A stretch of DNA of 64,000 bases from Acidobacteriota bacterium (lineage in GTDB: Bacteria; Acidobacteriota; Thermoanaerobaculia; Multivoradales; J023). The position numbers and the translations under genes are program-made. The notes beneath the pieces are model-generated. The model did no database searches. It was not told the origin of the DNA and worked only from the letters and a program-made list of their open reading frames with translations. Of this stretch, positions 1 through 10,600 are shown piece by piece. The stretch spans positions 124,001 to 188,000 of the forward strand of contig JAJCXR010000041.1 in assembly GCA_029263315.1 (NCBI GenBank). Reading direction: 5' to 3'. The number at the start of each line of letters is the position of its first letter. Position 1 is the stretch's first letter.

Positions 1-687
1 GAAGCGCAGAAAATCCTCGTATTCGGGCGTGTAGGGAACATGGGCATCGAGGGAGAAGAGCAGGTAGAAAAATGGCTTGCCGGTCGGCAGATCGGCGAGA
101 AAATTCGCCAAGTCGTCGACCATGCGCGCCGTTGGCAGACGATGTTGAGTGACGCTGTCATCGCACCCCTGGGTGAGGTTGAAAAATTCTCCGGCGTTGA
201 CATTGTTGACCCGGCAGCCCGTCGCATAACCCGCCTCCTTCAAGTTCTCCGGCAGGGTGACCACCAAATCCGGCAAGGTTCGGGGGGCTTCCCCGTCGCC
301 CTTCAGGATGGAGTGGATTGGGTAATCGTCGATCATCTGATGGACGTTGGGTGTCAAACCCGTGTAGAGACTGGCGGCCGACGGTTTGGTCCACGACGAG
401 GCGCTGAAGGCTTGCTCGAATTGCACACCTTGGGAGGCGAAGGCATCGAGAAACGGCGTCGTCGGGCGGTCATACCCACCAAATCCGGTGTGATCGTGGC
501 GGAATGAGCACAGCACCACGAGCAGAATGTTGGGTTGCTCGGGGGTCGTGTAGTCCAAGGTCGGCCGGGCCGGTATTTCTTGCTCAGGCCGGCAACCGGA
601 CAGCAACAAACCCAGGCCGATCACCAGGACGAGCGACAGGGTCCGAAACGGGCCTTTAGGCGGTCGGATTTGGCGGATGATTTTCAT
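1..687 (-). CDS. Sulfatase-family lipoprotein, 3' part cut by window edge
   Basis: The minus frame is open from an ATG at 687 to the left edge (229 codons, no stop). Residues 1-32 form a lipoprotein signal with lipobox LLSGC (C32). Next comes a sulfatase/alkaline-phosphatase-superfamily N-terminus: PNILLVVL at about 52-59, then HDHTGFGGYDRPTTP, then SASSWTKPSAASLYTGLTP at about 95-113, which sits where sulfatases carry the formylglycine motif C/S-x-P-x-R. Here the motif reads SSWTKPS, without the Cys or the following Arg, and the usual Asp pair after the first strand is replaced by CS. It is probably a membrane-anchored, periplasm-facing hydrolase of the sulfatase/phosphodiesterase fold. The substrate is unknown, and true sulfatase activity is doubtful with this site. 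The end of the fragment (LDAHVPYTPEYEDF) also fits the family. Confidence 0.82.
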   Translation of the reverse strand, partial: MKIIRQIRPPKGPFRTLSLVLVIGLGLLLSGCRPEQEIPARPTLDYTTPEQPNILLVVLCSFRHDHTGFGGYDRPTTPFLDAFASQGVQFEQAFSASSWTKPSAASLYTGLTPNVHQMIDDYPIHSILKGDGEAPRTLPDLVVTLPENLKEAGYATGCRVNNVNAGEFFNLTQGCDDSVTQHRLPTARMVDDLANFLADLPTGKPFFYLLFSLDAHVPYTPEYEDFLRF

Positions 688-1250
688 GGCCGGATCATTC
701 CATGTCCCGTCCTCGGTCGTCAAAAAGGCGAGGCCGCTTAGGTATTCTTAGTCACATTCAGCGAGCTTGCTCACTGCAGGCCTCTCGCCCTTGAAACAGG
801 AGGACAAGGGGGATTTTCTTCGACGCCGAGATCAGCTGGATGTCGGCAGCACCGCCGTTGACGAGCGCATAAATTCGCTCGCTACAACATTTCGTCACTC
901 CGGGACGCCGGACAGCGGCGTCTTTGATCCCGGAGGGATACTCCCTATGAGACCGGGGTCAGGAGCGCAGCGACGCCACCCCGGGAGGGTCTCCGGCCTT
1001 CCCCCATTGACAAAGGTGGATGCCTGAATATCAATTCTACGCTGGCCAGCTCAGGAGCCTCGGGAGCAGCGCAAGGGCCGACCGCCCCTCGCAACGTTCT
1101 GGCTAGAACAGGGCGAGGCCGCCCAAGTATTCTCGGAACCTTTTCTCGGGTGGTAAAGTCCATCCGGCAAAGCACACCACAAGATATCCAGGCGGCGCGG
1201 GTCTCCTGGGCCTGGGCGAGACCAGCGCACAACCAAGGGGATTCCCCGCC
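688..1250. other. 563-bp intergenic region with one dispersed repeat
   Basis: No convincing gene is present: the short ORFs here have no ribosome binding site and no recognisable protein. The only structure seen is the 48-bp dispersed repeat at 939-986, listed separately. The promoters of the sulfatase lipoprotein (leftward) and of the beta-lactamase-like gene (rightward) should lie here, but I cannot place them by eye. Confidence 0.6.
939..986. repeat. 48-bp dispersed intergenic repeat, copy 1
   Basis: All 48 bases are identical to 35456-35503, which is over 34 kb away and also intergenic. An internal inverted repeat CCGGGGT (953-959) / ACCCCGG (978-984) can fold into a stem around GGAGCGCAGCGACGCC. 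A degenerate core of the same element is at 37556-37576. The size, palindromic stem and intergenic placement fit a REP/MITE-like element. Confidence 0.8.
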
Positions 1251-3371
1251 ATGAATCATCACTTTCGAATCGAGCTCTTCACCGTCTGCTGCCTGTGGCT
1301 GCTCAGCCCCATACCGATCTTTGCCGAATCGCCCTATGACGGCCATTGGCAAGGGGCCATCGAGTTGCCCACCGGCAGCTTGGAATTCGATGTCGACTTC
1401 ATCAGCGACGCCGCCGGCAAGGTGGACGGCGACATCAGCATCCCGGTGCAGAATCTCCAGGATCTCGACCTGAACGTCCTCGAGCAGAGCGACGACGGCC
1501 TGCGCTTCCGGATTCCAGGCATTCCCGGCGATCCCCGCTTCGATGGCACCCTATCGGCCGACGGCAACCGCCTCACCGGCGCTTTCAACCAAGGACAGGC
1601 GGCCCTCACCTTCGTCCTCAGCCGTGCCCTCGACCCCGGCCTCGAGGTGGAGAGCGCCTTGGTCGGTTTCGAAGACTTGGTGCACAAGGCGATCGCCGAC
1701 TTCAACGTGCCCGGCCTCGGCCTGGCCATCGTTCGGGGCGATCAGGTGGTGTACGCCGAAGGTTTTGGCCATCGCGATCTAGAGCGCAAGCTGCCGATGA
1801 CCGCCGACACCCTATTCGCCATCGGTTCCACCACCAAGGGCATGACCTCGACGGTGCTCGCCATGCAAGCGGAGGAAGGTCTGTTGGACTGGGAGGAGCC
1901 CCTGGTCCGCTACTTGCCGAGCTTCCGCCTGGCCGACCCGATGATCACCGCCCGCCTGACAGCGCGGGATCTGGTGACCCACCGCTCCGGCATGTCGCGG
2001 CATGACTTGCTCTGGTACAACAACAACCAGCTCAGCCGCCGGCAGGTGATCGAACGGTTCCCCCACTTGGAATTGACGGCCGATCTGCGGCAACGTTTTC
2101 AATACAACAATCTGATGTACATGACGGCCGGGCACCTCTCGGGCCAGCTGGACGGCACCACCTGGGAAGAGACGATGCGGCGGCGGCTGTTCAAACCCCT
2201 GGGCATGCAGCGCACCAATTTTTCGGTTGTTACGTCCCAGAAGGACCCAAACCACGCCTTGCCCTATCGCGAAAACGAAGACAACAAACTGGAACGCATC
2301 CCCTTCCGCAACATCGACCTGATCGGCCCGGCGGGCTCGGTCAATTCCAGCGTCCGGGAGATGGCCCAGTGGCTGCGCTTCAACCTGGCGGAGGGCTCGA
2401 TCGACGGCAAATCGCTGCTCTCCGCCGTCGCCCTGAAGGACGTGCACAGCCCGCACATGACCACCGAGGCCCCACCCTTCGAAGAAACCCAGATCTCTCA
2501 AATCGCCTACGGCATGGGTTGGAGCGTCGAGACCTACCGCGGTCTACGGCGGCTGCGCCACAACGGTGGTATCGACGGTTTCATCACCACGGTGATGCTC
2601 TTCCCCGACCACGACCTCGGTCTGGTGGCCTTCAACAACCGCGGCAGCGGGCTCGCCATGCTCATCGCCCAGATGGCCGGCGATCGCATCCTCGGTCTCG
2701 AAAGCATCGACTGGACGGGCCAAGCCCTGGCCCAGCAACAACAGCAACAGGCCGCCGACGCCGAAGCCAAGGCCGACTCCGAGACCGCCCGTATCGCCGA
2801 CACCCAGCCGTCCCATGCCCTGGCAGAGTATGCCGGTTTCTACCATCACCCCGGCTACGGCGATCTGCATGTGGAGCTGGTGGCAGACTCCCTGAGCTGG
2901 ACCTACAACGGCATCGTCACCCCACTGGAACACTGGCATTACGATGTCTGGAACGGCTCCAAGGAGGCCGTCGATCCCACCTGGGAGGGCACCAAAGTTC
3001 AATTCCGCACCGACCTCGACGGCTTCATCGCCGAGGCGGTGGTCATCATGGACGCCAGCGCCTCACCGGTGGTCTTCGGCAAACGACCCAATCCCCTGCT
3101 CAGCGACGCCGAGCACTTGCAGCGCTACCGGGGCAAGTACCAAGGCCCCACCGGCCAAGTGGCCACCGTGGCCGTCGAAGGCACCCAGCTCACCGTCGAG
3201 CTTCCGGGCCAACCCCGCTATACCTTGGAGCCGCAAGTCAGTGGTCGATTTGCCATCGAAGGGCTGAGCGGTTTCAGCGTCGGTTTCGAGGACGACGCCG
3301 ACGGGAATGTCCAGGGGATCGTCTTCCATCAGCCGAATGGGGTCTTCAGGTCGGAGCGCTTGGCGGATTGA
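1251..3371 (+). CDS. Exported serine hydrolase, beta-lactamase class C / esterase family
   Basis: 706 aa. A signal peptide covers about residues 1-25 (cut near FAES). A small beta-rich N-terminal domain follows (about 28-125), then a class C beta-lactamase/penicillin-binding fold (about 138-480). The S-x-x-K motif is STTK at S193-K196; the Y-x-N motif is YNN in RFQYNNLMY; the third motif is HNGG, the H-x-G variant usual in this esterase/D-aminopeptidase branch. The C-terminal 170 residues resemble the beta domains (DUF3471 type) often appended to these hydrolases, preceded by a Gln/Ala-rich linker (AQQQQQQAADAEAKAD). It most likely acts outside the cytoplasm on esters, amides or peptides. Beta-lactam resistance should not be assumed from the fold. 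No operon partner is apparent. Confidence 0.88.
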   Translation: MNHHFRIELFTVCCLWLLSPIPIFAESPYDGHWQGAIELPTGSLEFDVDFISDAAGKVDGDISIPVQNLQDLDLNVLEQSDDGLRFRIPGIPGDPRFDGTLSADGNRLTGAFNQGQAALTFVLSRALDPGLEVESALVGFEDLVHKAIADFNVPGLGLAIVRGDQVVYAEGFGHRDLERKLPMTADTLFAIGSTTKGMTSTVLAMQAEEGLLDWEEPLVRYLPSFRLADPMITARLTARDLVTHRSGMSRHDLLWYNNNQLSRRQVIERFPHLELTADLRQRFQYNNLMYMTAGHLSGQLDGTTWEETMRRRLFKPLGMQRTNFSVVTSQKDPNHALPYRENEDNKLERIPFRNIDLIGPAGSVNSSVREMAQWLRFNLAEGSIDGKSLLSAVALKDVHSPHMTTEAPPFEETQISQIAYGMGWSVETYRGLRRLRHNGGIDGFITTVMLFPDHDLGLVAFNNRGSGLAMLIAQMAGDRILGLESIDWTGQALAQQQQQQAADAEAKADSETARIADTQPSHALAEYAGFYHHPGYGDLHVELVADSLSWTYNGIVTPLEHWHYDVWNGSKEAVDPTWEGTKVQFRTDLDGFIAEAVVIMDASASPVVFGKRPNPLLSDAEHLQRYRGKYQGPTGQVATVAVEGTQLTVELPGQPRYTLEPQVSGRFAIEGLSGFSVGFEDDADGNVQGIVFHQPNGVFRSERLAD

Positions 3372-3599
3372 TTCTGACGAGCCATCTAGATGACGTAGCT
3401 CAGCTGAAGATCAGATGTCCATTGAGGCAATGTCCAAAATAGTTTGATCTTTGCATAAACAAAACTCAGCATTAGCAGCTCTTACTACTATGAAGACTGC
3501 CCACTAGGGCTTCACTCAGTTCCAGGTTCGCGAAGAGGTCACTCATCCGTGTCCGCTTTGATCGTGCTTGGCCCTATCTATCTGTTGGAGGTTTTGAAA

Positions 3600-4475
3600 A
3601 TGATCCGTAACGTAAAAACTCTTGTTGAATTTCTCACTGTGGGTTTGGTGCTCACCTTCGTCAGCCTTTCGCCGGCCCAAGCTGAACCGACGCTTGATAC
3701 TTCTTCGGCGCAGCAACGGGGTTGTTTCCAGATGATCAGCGAAGACGGCGGTTTGACCGTAAAGGAATGCCTTACCCAAACGTCAACCGCGGCGGGCAAA
3801 GTCGTCGCGCTGCCTTCCCTGCCGGATTCTATGATCCAGATGATTGGCGCTGAGCTTCAGTGGATGCCACAACTCATGCCGCGTTGGAACCAGATGGGTC
3901 AAACCAGTGGCCACTACAGCCGCTTTGCGGGACTTGATAGCGCTGAGCTCTCTAAACTGGCGGAGCATCCATTTGCGCTGCATGTTGACGGCACCCCTGG
4001 GTTCGTCGCCTTCAGACTCGAGCTTGAGAATCACATGGTTCAAACCATCGAGGGCGAGCTCAGTGTCGCCGGGGACGGTTTTCTGACCATGACCTACCGC
4101 GACGCAGAGCAGCGGAGCGTTCGTTTTGAGCAGAACTTTCCGACACAGGGATACGCCGACAATCCGGCTGACAAAAATAGCAGTTTTTATATGGGCTGCT
4201 ACATAGACACCCCGGCTTGGGATACCTACCGGCCCAATACTTGCTACAGACTTTGGGGACAGCAGTCCTCCGTTGCCGTCTTCAAGGTCTTCTTGCCTTA
4301 TACGCCACAAAGTATTGTATGGGTGACGCCATCTTCCAGTTGCTCTGCGACGACTTGCTCGGCGCCTATCTCGCCTGGCCAAACGGTGTATGGCTATGCT
4401 TATTGGGTGATCAACAATACTCCCACCGGGCCGGTTGGTGCCACCGCGATCTACTTAGACGAACCGGGCCTCTGA
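3600..4475 (+). CDS. Secreted protein of unknown function
   Basis: 291 aa from the ATG at 3600, chosen because GGAGG at about 3586-3590 precedes it and a typical signal peptide starts there (positive MIRNVK, hydrophobic core, cleavage near AQA-EP); the longer reading frame from 3549 has neither. The mature protein has no family I recognise. Seen in it: a Met/Trp-rich stretch (MIQMIGAELQWMPQLMPRWNQM), a predicted beta-rich middle, and a C-terminal part with paired cysteines (MGCYIDTP, NTCYRL, SSSCSATTCSAP) that could form disulfides. Its base composition looks less GC-rich than its neighbours, which hints at a different history. It stands alone between two unrelated genes. Confidence 0.75.
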   Translation: MIRNVKTLVEFLTVGLVLTFVSLSPAQAEPTLDTSSAQQRGCFQMISEDGGLTVKECLTQTSTAAGKVVALPSLPDSMIQMIGAELQWMPQLMPRWNQMGQTSGHYSRFAGLDSAELSKLAEHPFALHVDGTPGFVAFRLELENHMVQTIEGELSVAGDGFLTMTYRDAEQRSVRFEQNFPTQGYADNPADKNSSFYMGCYIDTPAWDTYRPNTCYRLWGQQSSVAVFKVFLPYTPQSIVWVTPSSSCSATTCSAPISPGQTVYGYAYWVINNTPTGPVGATAIYLDEPGL

Positions 4476-4559
4476 CCCCTTGAAACGGACACCGCCTCCG
4501 ACACGGGTTGGAAGCGGTTGTTCCGTCCTGTTCACTGCCGCCTGAGTAGGGTCGCTGAC

Positions 4560-6395
4560 CTACTGCGTCGTCTCTTCCCCACTCGGATTGGCCAGGAAAG
4601 CCAGGAACCTGGCCCAAGTAGCCTCGACATCCCCTTCGTTGCGATCGGCTTCGAGCATCGAGGCGCCGTGGGCGGCGTCTTCGGCGACGAAGACTTCGAT
4701 GCCTTTTTCGCCCAGTTGTTGTGTCTGGCTCTTCACCGTTTCGAGCTCGGCTTCCCTGGCGGGACGGAAGGCGAGGACCGGGGTATCCTCGACCTCGGGC
4801 AGCCATTTGGCGGTGTCGCAGTCCCCCATGGCGCGGCCACTGGCCGGCGAGAAGGCGGCGACACCGGCCAAGTCTTTGCCATGCTCGGCCGCCAGGCGAA
4901 TGACCAGGGCGGCGCTGTAGCTGCTGCCGACGGCGTAGATGGGGGCTCCACCGGCGTAGGTTTTGGCATACTGCAACGCCGCTTCCAAGTCACCATAGGC
5001 AGCGCAGTAGCCCGGTAGCTCGGCCGCCGCCTGGGCGACGACGGTGCGGTTGCTCTGGCCAAAGCGCTCACCGCCGCTGCGGGCATCCCAGGCGATGACT
5101 TCGTAGCCCTCCTTGACCAACCTGCGGGCGATGTTGGTGTATTCCCCGCGGGCGTCGCCCCCCGCTTGATGGAAGAGCAGCACGGTGCGGGCACCGGGCC
5201 AGGACGAACGATAGTGATCGCCGAAGACGACGACTCCGTCCGCCGCCATGGTGTGCACCTCCGTCGGCGGCGCTTCGCTGGCCTCCGGCGCTTCGACGCC
5301 GCGGCGCTGGAAGTCGATGCCCCAGGTGAGGGCGTAGCTGTTGCCGCGGTCGAAGCTGGAAAGCCCTTTCCAACGATAGGCATCGGGCCGCACATCGTAG
5401 AAAATCCACTGACTCAGGTTGTTGCCGGCGGTCTGCGCGGCAAAGGGGTGCAGGACGATGCGATCCCCCTCTTGAACGCCTCCGAAGTGCAGCGGCGCGT
5501 TGCTACGGTTGGTCAAGTACAGGCTCTCCCAACGGCGCATGGAACGGTTGTAGAGGCGCAAAATGGAGGTGGCAGCATCGGGCAGGGAGGGGTCGAGATC
5601 GTTCCAGCTGAATTCGAGAATGCCGTAGCCGTCGAGCACAAACACCGCCGTCGTCACGTCGGGCCAGCGCAGCACCCGCTGCGGCGTCCACAACCAGCGC
5701 TTGGTATCGTATTCGCCCAACAGGAAATCGAACTGACCCGCCTCCTCCGGCCGATCCGGGGCCGCCATGCCGACATCGTCGCGGACGGCAAAAAACTCTC
5801 CCTCACCCTGGTGGCGGCGATAGGTCCGCTTCTGGGAGATGCTCCACGTCTTGCCGAAGTCCTGGGACGACTCCGCGGTGTAGACAAAACCACCCTCCTC
5901 GGTGGGCCCCAACGTTCGGCGCAGCAGGGCCAGACCGATGCTGCCACCGGAACGCCGGGCATCGTGCATCACCAACCGCTGGTCTTCGAAAGCGCCGCTG
6001 GCGATGGATACCGACTCCGTCCAGGTGTCGCCCTGACCATAGCTCCAGACGCCCGCCTGGGTGACGGTGAGGAAGGCCATGCTGGCCAGATCGTGCCCTT
6101 TGCCGTTGAAATTGGGAATACGGCTGCGCTCCATCAGGCCATGGCCGCGATTCATGTAGGTGACACGGGCCGTGCCATTGGAACGCACGGGCTCCTCGCC
6201 TGCGGCGAAGATCTCCACCTCGACGTCCCAATCGCCGACAAAATCCGCCATCTCGGCGAGGGCCGCCGGGGCCTTCTCCGACGGGGCCGTGAGCTCGGCG
6301 CCGGTATCGTAGAGTTTGCCGTCGCGGACCTCGGCCAAGCTGAGGCCGGTGATGCACAGTGACAACATGAAGACGGAAAGGATTCGCTGAACCAT
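4560..6395 (-). CDS. Exported protein with C-terminal alpha/beta hydrolase domain
   Basis: 611 aa from the ATG at 6395, preceded by AGGAAG and followed by a signal peptide (MVQRILSVFMLSLCITGLSLA). Residues about 35-370 form a beta-rich region beginning FVGDWDVEVEIF, resembling the DUF1579/lipocalin-like domain of exported proteins. Residues about 395-605 are an alpha/beta hydrolase of the dienelactone-hydrolase/serine-aminopeptidase sort: TVLLFHQAGG as oxyanion strand, nucleophile elbow GSSYS, and His in DAAHGAS. The Asp of the triad is probably in the VLAFRPAREAE region but is not certain. Likely a periplasmic esterase or peptidase; the substrate is unknown. It is convergent with the secreted protein gene to its left. 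Confidence 0.82.
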   Translation of the reverse strand: MVQRILSVFMLSLCITGLSLAEVRDGKLYDTGAELTAPSEKAPAALAEMADFVGDWDVEVEIFAAGEEPVRSNGTARVTYMNRGHGLMERSRIPNFNGKGHDLASMAFLTVTQAGVWSYGQGDTWTESVSIASGAFEDQRLVMHDARRSGGSIGLALLRRTLGPTEEGGFVYTAESSQDFGKTWSISQKRTYRRHQGEGEFFAVRDDVGMAAPDRPEEAGQFDFLLGEYDTKRWLWTPQRVLRWPDVTTAVFVLDGYGILEFSWNDLDPSLPDAATSILRLYNRSMRRWESLYLTNRSNAPLHFGGVQEGDRIVLHPFAAQTAGNNLSQWIFYDVRPDAYRWKGLSSFDRGNSYALTWGIDFQRRGVEAPEASEAPPTEVHTMAADGVVVFGDHYRSSWPGARTVLLFHQAGGDARGEYTNIARRLVKEGYEVIAWDARSGGERFGQSNRTVVAQAAAELPGYCAAYGDLEAALQYAKTYAGGAPIYAVGSSYSAALVIRLAAEHGKDLAGVAAFSPASGRAMGDCDTAKWLPEVEDTPVLAFRPAREAELETVKSQTQQLGEKGIEVFVAEDAAHGASMLEADRNEGDVEATWARFLAFLANPSGEETTQ

Positions 6396-6593
6396 GATGC
6401 TTCCTCGAGGGTCGTTCCTAGTGCGAACGGAGACAAATTGTCGTTGCATTGCTGAGGCTCAACGGTAGCAGAGAGAAGCCATCGCTGTCATGGGCTAGAG
6501 CACCCACGTCCCGCATTGCGCTGCGGCATTACACTGCGGCATCGCTCTGTGGCATCGCTCTGTGGCATCGCTCTGCGGCATCGCCCTCTCGAA

Positions 6594-7436
6594 TCACTCG
6601 GCGGCATGTTTCCCCTGCCGGCGTAACCGTCGCACCATGTCGACCAATACCCGACGGGTTTCGTCGGCGTTGCCGACCGCCTGCGGAAAGGCGATGCGAC
6701 AGCCGCGGTAACGCTCTCCCATACGCAAGCGGAGATGGAATCCCAAGCGGTCGACGGCGGTCATCGTCGCCTCCTCCACCGCCGTCTCCGCCTCCCGGAC
6801 GCCGTCGTCGAGGCTAGCCAGGAGGATCAAGGCGTCGCCATGATCGTCGTTCATGTGTTCGATGATGTGCGCTGCGGCGTCCACCAGGGGATCGGCCTCG
6901 GCGGCGGCAAAGTCGCCGGCCTCCACCCAACCCATGACACCAAAACCACCCACAAAATAGATGCCGACCACCTGCATGCGGTAGAAGCCGAAATCCTTGT
7001 AGTCCACCCAATAACGGGCCTTCTCGTGGCGCTCCAAGTAGAGCTGCCGCACGGCCTCGAGCTCGGCGTCGGGCACCGCCGTCGTCTCGCCCTGCAAGGT
7101 CACCCGCGCCGCCCCCAAGGGATCGGCCATCGCCTCGGCGTCCGGCACCAGCAGGCTGGCCTTCGGCTCGCGGTCCAGATTCTGGGTGTGCATGGCCATC
7201 TTGCTGATCAGGAAGATGGGGCGCCCCGCTGCGTCCAGGGCAAAGGGCATGACCGAGCCGAAGGGAAAGCCGGGCAGCTTCTGCGAATGGCTCGACAGAT
7301 AACCGATGTGCTGACGGTGCAGCAAGGTGCGAGCCCGCTCGGCATGGGACGGCTCGGGCACCTCGGGGGCATTCGACCCACGGCGCGGACCGGCGTGGCT
7401 GCGAGTTTGGGCATGTCTAGAAGATGGTTGACTCAT
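6594..7436 (-). CDS. HugZ/pyridoxamine 5'-phosphate oxidase-like split-barrel protein with DUF2470
   Basis: 280 aa from the ATG at 7436. After a basic N-terminal tail comes a flavin-reductase-like split barrel (about 30-185): GYLSSHSQKLPGFPFGSVMPFALD, then LISKMAMHTQNLDREPKASLLV and ARVTLQGE, typical of the HugZ/heme-utilisation branch of PNPOx-like proteins. The last 85 residues, starting IEHMNDDHGDALILLA, are a DUF2470 domain, the usual C-terminal partner. Family members bind heme or flavin, and some degrade heme; which applies here cannot be told from sequence. There is no signal peptide, so it is cytoplasmic. The start codon is a weak choice because no strong ribosome binding site is visible; 7478 is an in-frame alternative. 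Confidence 0.85.
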   Translation of the reverse strand: MSQPSSRHAQTRSHAGPRRGSNAPEVPEPSHAERARTLLHRQHIGYLSSHSQKLPGFPFGSVMPFALDAAGRPIFLISKMAMHTQNLDREPKASLLVPDAEAMADPLGAARVTLQGETTAVPDAELEAVRQLYLERHEKARYWVDYKDFGFYRMQVVGIYFVGGFGVMGWVEAGDFAAAEADPLVDAAAHIIEHMNDDHGDALILLASLDDGVREAETAVEEATMTAVDRLGFHLRLRMGERYRGCRIAFPQAVGNADETRRVLVDMVRRLRRQGKHAAE

Positions 7437-7531
7437 GGCCGAAGGATACCCTATTGGGCTCAACAATCCAGTGCGCATGGCAATCCAGCACGCCTCACCG
7501 AAGATTTACCCCGAAGGGTTGCTGCACCCAC

Positions 7532-7564
7532 AAAAAAGGCCCCGGTCCTTGAACCGGGGCCTTG
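7532..7564 (-). terminator. Rho-independent terminator of the TonB receptor gene
   Basis: Read on the minus strand, a perfect 11-bp stem (AAGGCCCCGGT / ACCGGGGCCTT) with a 6-base loop is followed by six T residues. It lies about 55 bp past the stop of the TonB-dependent receptor gene. Confidence 0.9.
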
Positions 7565-7621
7565 ATCCATCCCTGAGGCGCCCACTCGGGGAGCGTCCCA
7601 GATGACTGCGGAGAACGATCC

Positions 7622-10600
7622 CTAGAAGCGCAGACCCACCGAGAAGCGGAAGGTCCGTGGAGTCTGGAAATCACCCTCGTTCAAAGGCTGGCCGAAGGTC
7701 GACCGGGTTTGCCAGTCCGTTCCTTCCACCGGTGAGGTGGTGAAGGGATTGAACTGGTTCAAGACCTGGACACCTTCGCCGCCGTCGAGCCCTTGGGGAT
7801 CGACCACAGCGTCTTCGTTGAAAATGTTGATCACCTCAGGCTGCAGGTAGATCTCGATATTGCGGTTACCGGCAGCAATGTTGAAGCTGTAGTTCAGCGA
7901 CAAATCGGAGCGGTGGACGTCATCGCTGTGGAAGGCGTCGCGATCGGTGAACCAGTAGGTCGAGGTGCTCGGCGGATCGGCATAGCCAGGATTGCTGACG
8001 AAGGGCGAAACGGCCACACTGGCCGAGGCGCCATAGGGTTGACCGGAGTAGTAGTTCTCCAACCAGCTGACCGTCAACTTGTGGCGTTTGCTATCGATGA
8101 GGTCATAGACCGCCCAGGCGCGAACCTTGTGCCGTTGGTCGACCCGCAGGTCGCCGGTGGGATAGTTCCAGCTCTGCTGCTTGTACTCGGCATAGGATTC
8201 AGTGGCGGCGGTCACCGGACCACTGCCGCTGGTCTCACCGGTGAAGTTGCCCTCGGCCTTCGAGAGCGTGTAGTTGCCGGCCACCGTGAGCTTGTCGGTG
8301 AAGCGATAGCGGAACTGCGTATGCAGCCCTTGATAGGTGCGCTCGACGTTGTTGTCGAAATTGCCGATCAAGGCGACATCCGCCGGTCCGGTCGAGGTTT
8401 GCACCTGACCGGTTTCGGTGGTCACCCGAGTGCCATAGAAATCGTTCCATTCCCGCAATACGACATCGGCCCGGAACAGGCCCCGACTGCCCAACCGCTT
8501 GGTCAGACCGAAGGCAAATTCGTCGACGGACGGCGATTTGATGCCCGAGATGGATGCCGTGGCGCCGGGCACGTCGTTCTCGTTCTGAAAGGCGTTGATC
8601 GGCGCGTTGGGGTCCACATTGGCCAGGTCGAAGACACCGCCCAAGGACTCGTACCAGGCAAACACCCGACGCAACACTTCGTCGGCGCTCAAGCAATCGA
8701 CCCCGGGGGTGCAGTTGGCGTTGAGCGGATCACCGCGGTAGATCCAGCGCAGGGAACCGACCGCGCCGCCCGCCGAAGCATCGTCGGCAACGCCGTTGGC
8801 CAGGGCCGCCACGTAGGTACCGTAGTTGGCGTGCAGCACCAGATCACCGTCGCCCTTGGTGTCCCAACTGACACCGAGACGGGGGCTGATCTTGCTGTCG
8901 TCGGCCACCTTGGTGCCGGCGCTGTCGACTCCGTCGTTGACGTCCCAGCGGGCACCGACATTGAAGCTCCAACGGTCGTTGAGCTGCCAGCTGTCGTTGA
9001 CATAGAACGAATCGGTGACAAACGAGGTGGGCTGCGCCAGGTCCTCATTGAAGATGGCGAACCAGCGGATGCGCGGATAGCTACTGCTGGCCGCTGGATC
9101 GAAAACCGGGTAAGGGCTACCGGTGGCGGGATCGATGACGATGTTGCCGCCGGCGTCCCGCACCACGTCGGTGCCGTAGACGGTGAAGTCACTACCGGTC
9201 TGGTGATTGATGACCCCGCGAATGTCGTCGAAGCTGCTGTAGCCGAAGACCAAATCGTGGGTCCCGGTGGCCTCGGTAGAGAGGAAGTAGGAGCCCTTGA
9301 CCAGGTACTCCTCCATGTTCCGTTCCTCGTCGTCGCCACAGGAGCCACAGAAGGTCGGCGCCCAGTAGCGGAAGCCCTCGTTCTGGGTCCGGATCAGGGT
9401 GCCGTCGATCAGGTCGGGCACACCGCCTGAGCCGATGCCCAGGGTGTTGTTGCGCTCCGACCACTGCCCTTCGATGAAGAAGTTGGGGGTCAACACGCCG
9501 TTATAGTTGATGGAGGAAATATCCTGCAGATCCTCGCGGTTCGGGTTGAGACTGCGCAGGTCGAGGATGGTGCCGAAGTCGGAATTCTGGGACGATCCCT
9601 CCACCTCGAGGTAGGAGCCGATGATGCTGTGCTTGGGGCTCGGAGAGAGGGTGAGCTTGCCCTCGAGCCGGGTCTCTTCACTTCCAAAGGAATACGGGAT
9701 ATTGGTGATGTCCGTATCGCGGGATTCGGAGGTGGAGAAGTCACGGCCAGCGCCGAAGAACCACAGCTTGTCCTTGAGGATGTAGCCACCAAGGGTCGCT
9801 TCGTAGGTCTCATTGACCTCGTCAATGGCTTCGCTGGAAAGGGGGGTGCGCGCTTCCCAATCATCGTTGGTGTAATTGACCCGCACCGAGCCCTTGAATT
9901 GGTTGCCGCCGGACTTGGTGATGGCGTTGATCACACCGCCGGTGAAGCGGCCGTACTCGGCGGAGATGCCGGAGACCGTGGTCGTCGTTTCCTGGATGGC
10001 ATCCTCGATGAATAGATTGGCGACGGTGGCGCGGATGTTGTCCTGAATCACCACACCGTTGATCATCCACAGATTCTCGTAGGTTGGCGCACCGGCGACC
10101 GAGGGGCCCCCAGCCCGAAAGCCGGAATCAGAGACGCCGGGGGCGAGCCGCACCGCACCGATCAGATCGCGGCGCACCGGCAGGCTCTCGAGCTCGTCAC
10201 CGGTCAGCGTCGCCGAACCGGTGGAGGTCTCCGAGATCAACGACTGCTGGCCGGTGACCAAAATCTCTTCACTGATCTCGCCGAGATCCAAGGTGATGTT
10301 CGAAGGGGTCGTGGAAGCCACCGAGATCTTGACCTCGCGGCGCACCGAGTTGAAGCCCTCGAGTTGGTAGACCACCTCGTAGACACCCGGGGGAAGGAAG
10401 GCGATTTTGTAGTCGCCATTGGCGTTGGTCATCGTGTCCCGGGACCGTTGCAGCTTGTCCGAGGTGACGCTGACCGTCACCCCCGGCAGCGACCCGCCGT
10501 CCTGGTCGGCGACCCGGCCAATCAACGTGCCGGTGGGATTCTGAGCCCAGACGGCGGTCGTCAACATTGCCAAGACGGCAAAGATGACGAGGGCCCTCGA

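Noticed and set aside
40..507. Plus-strand ORF of 155 aa at the left edge
   Set aside because: Antisense to the sulfatase lipoprotein, whose minus frame translates into a clear family pattern.
1251..3371. Antibiotic-resistance beta-lactamase
   Set aside because: The third motif is HxG rather than KTG and there are large extra domains; esterase or peptidase is more likely.
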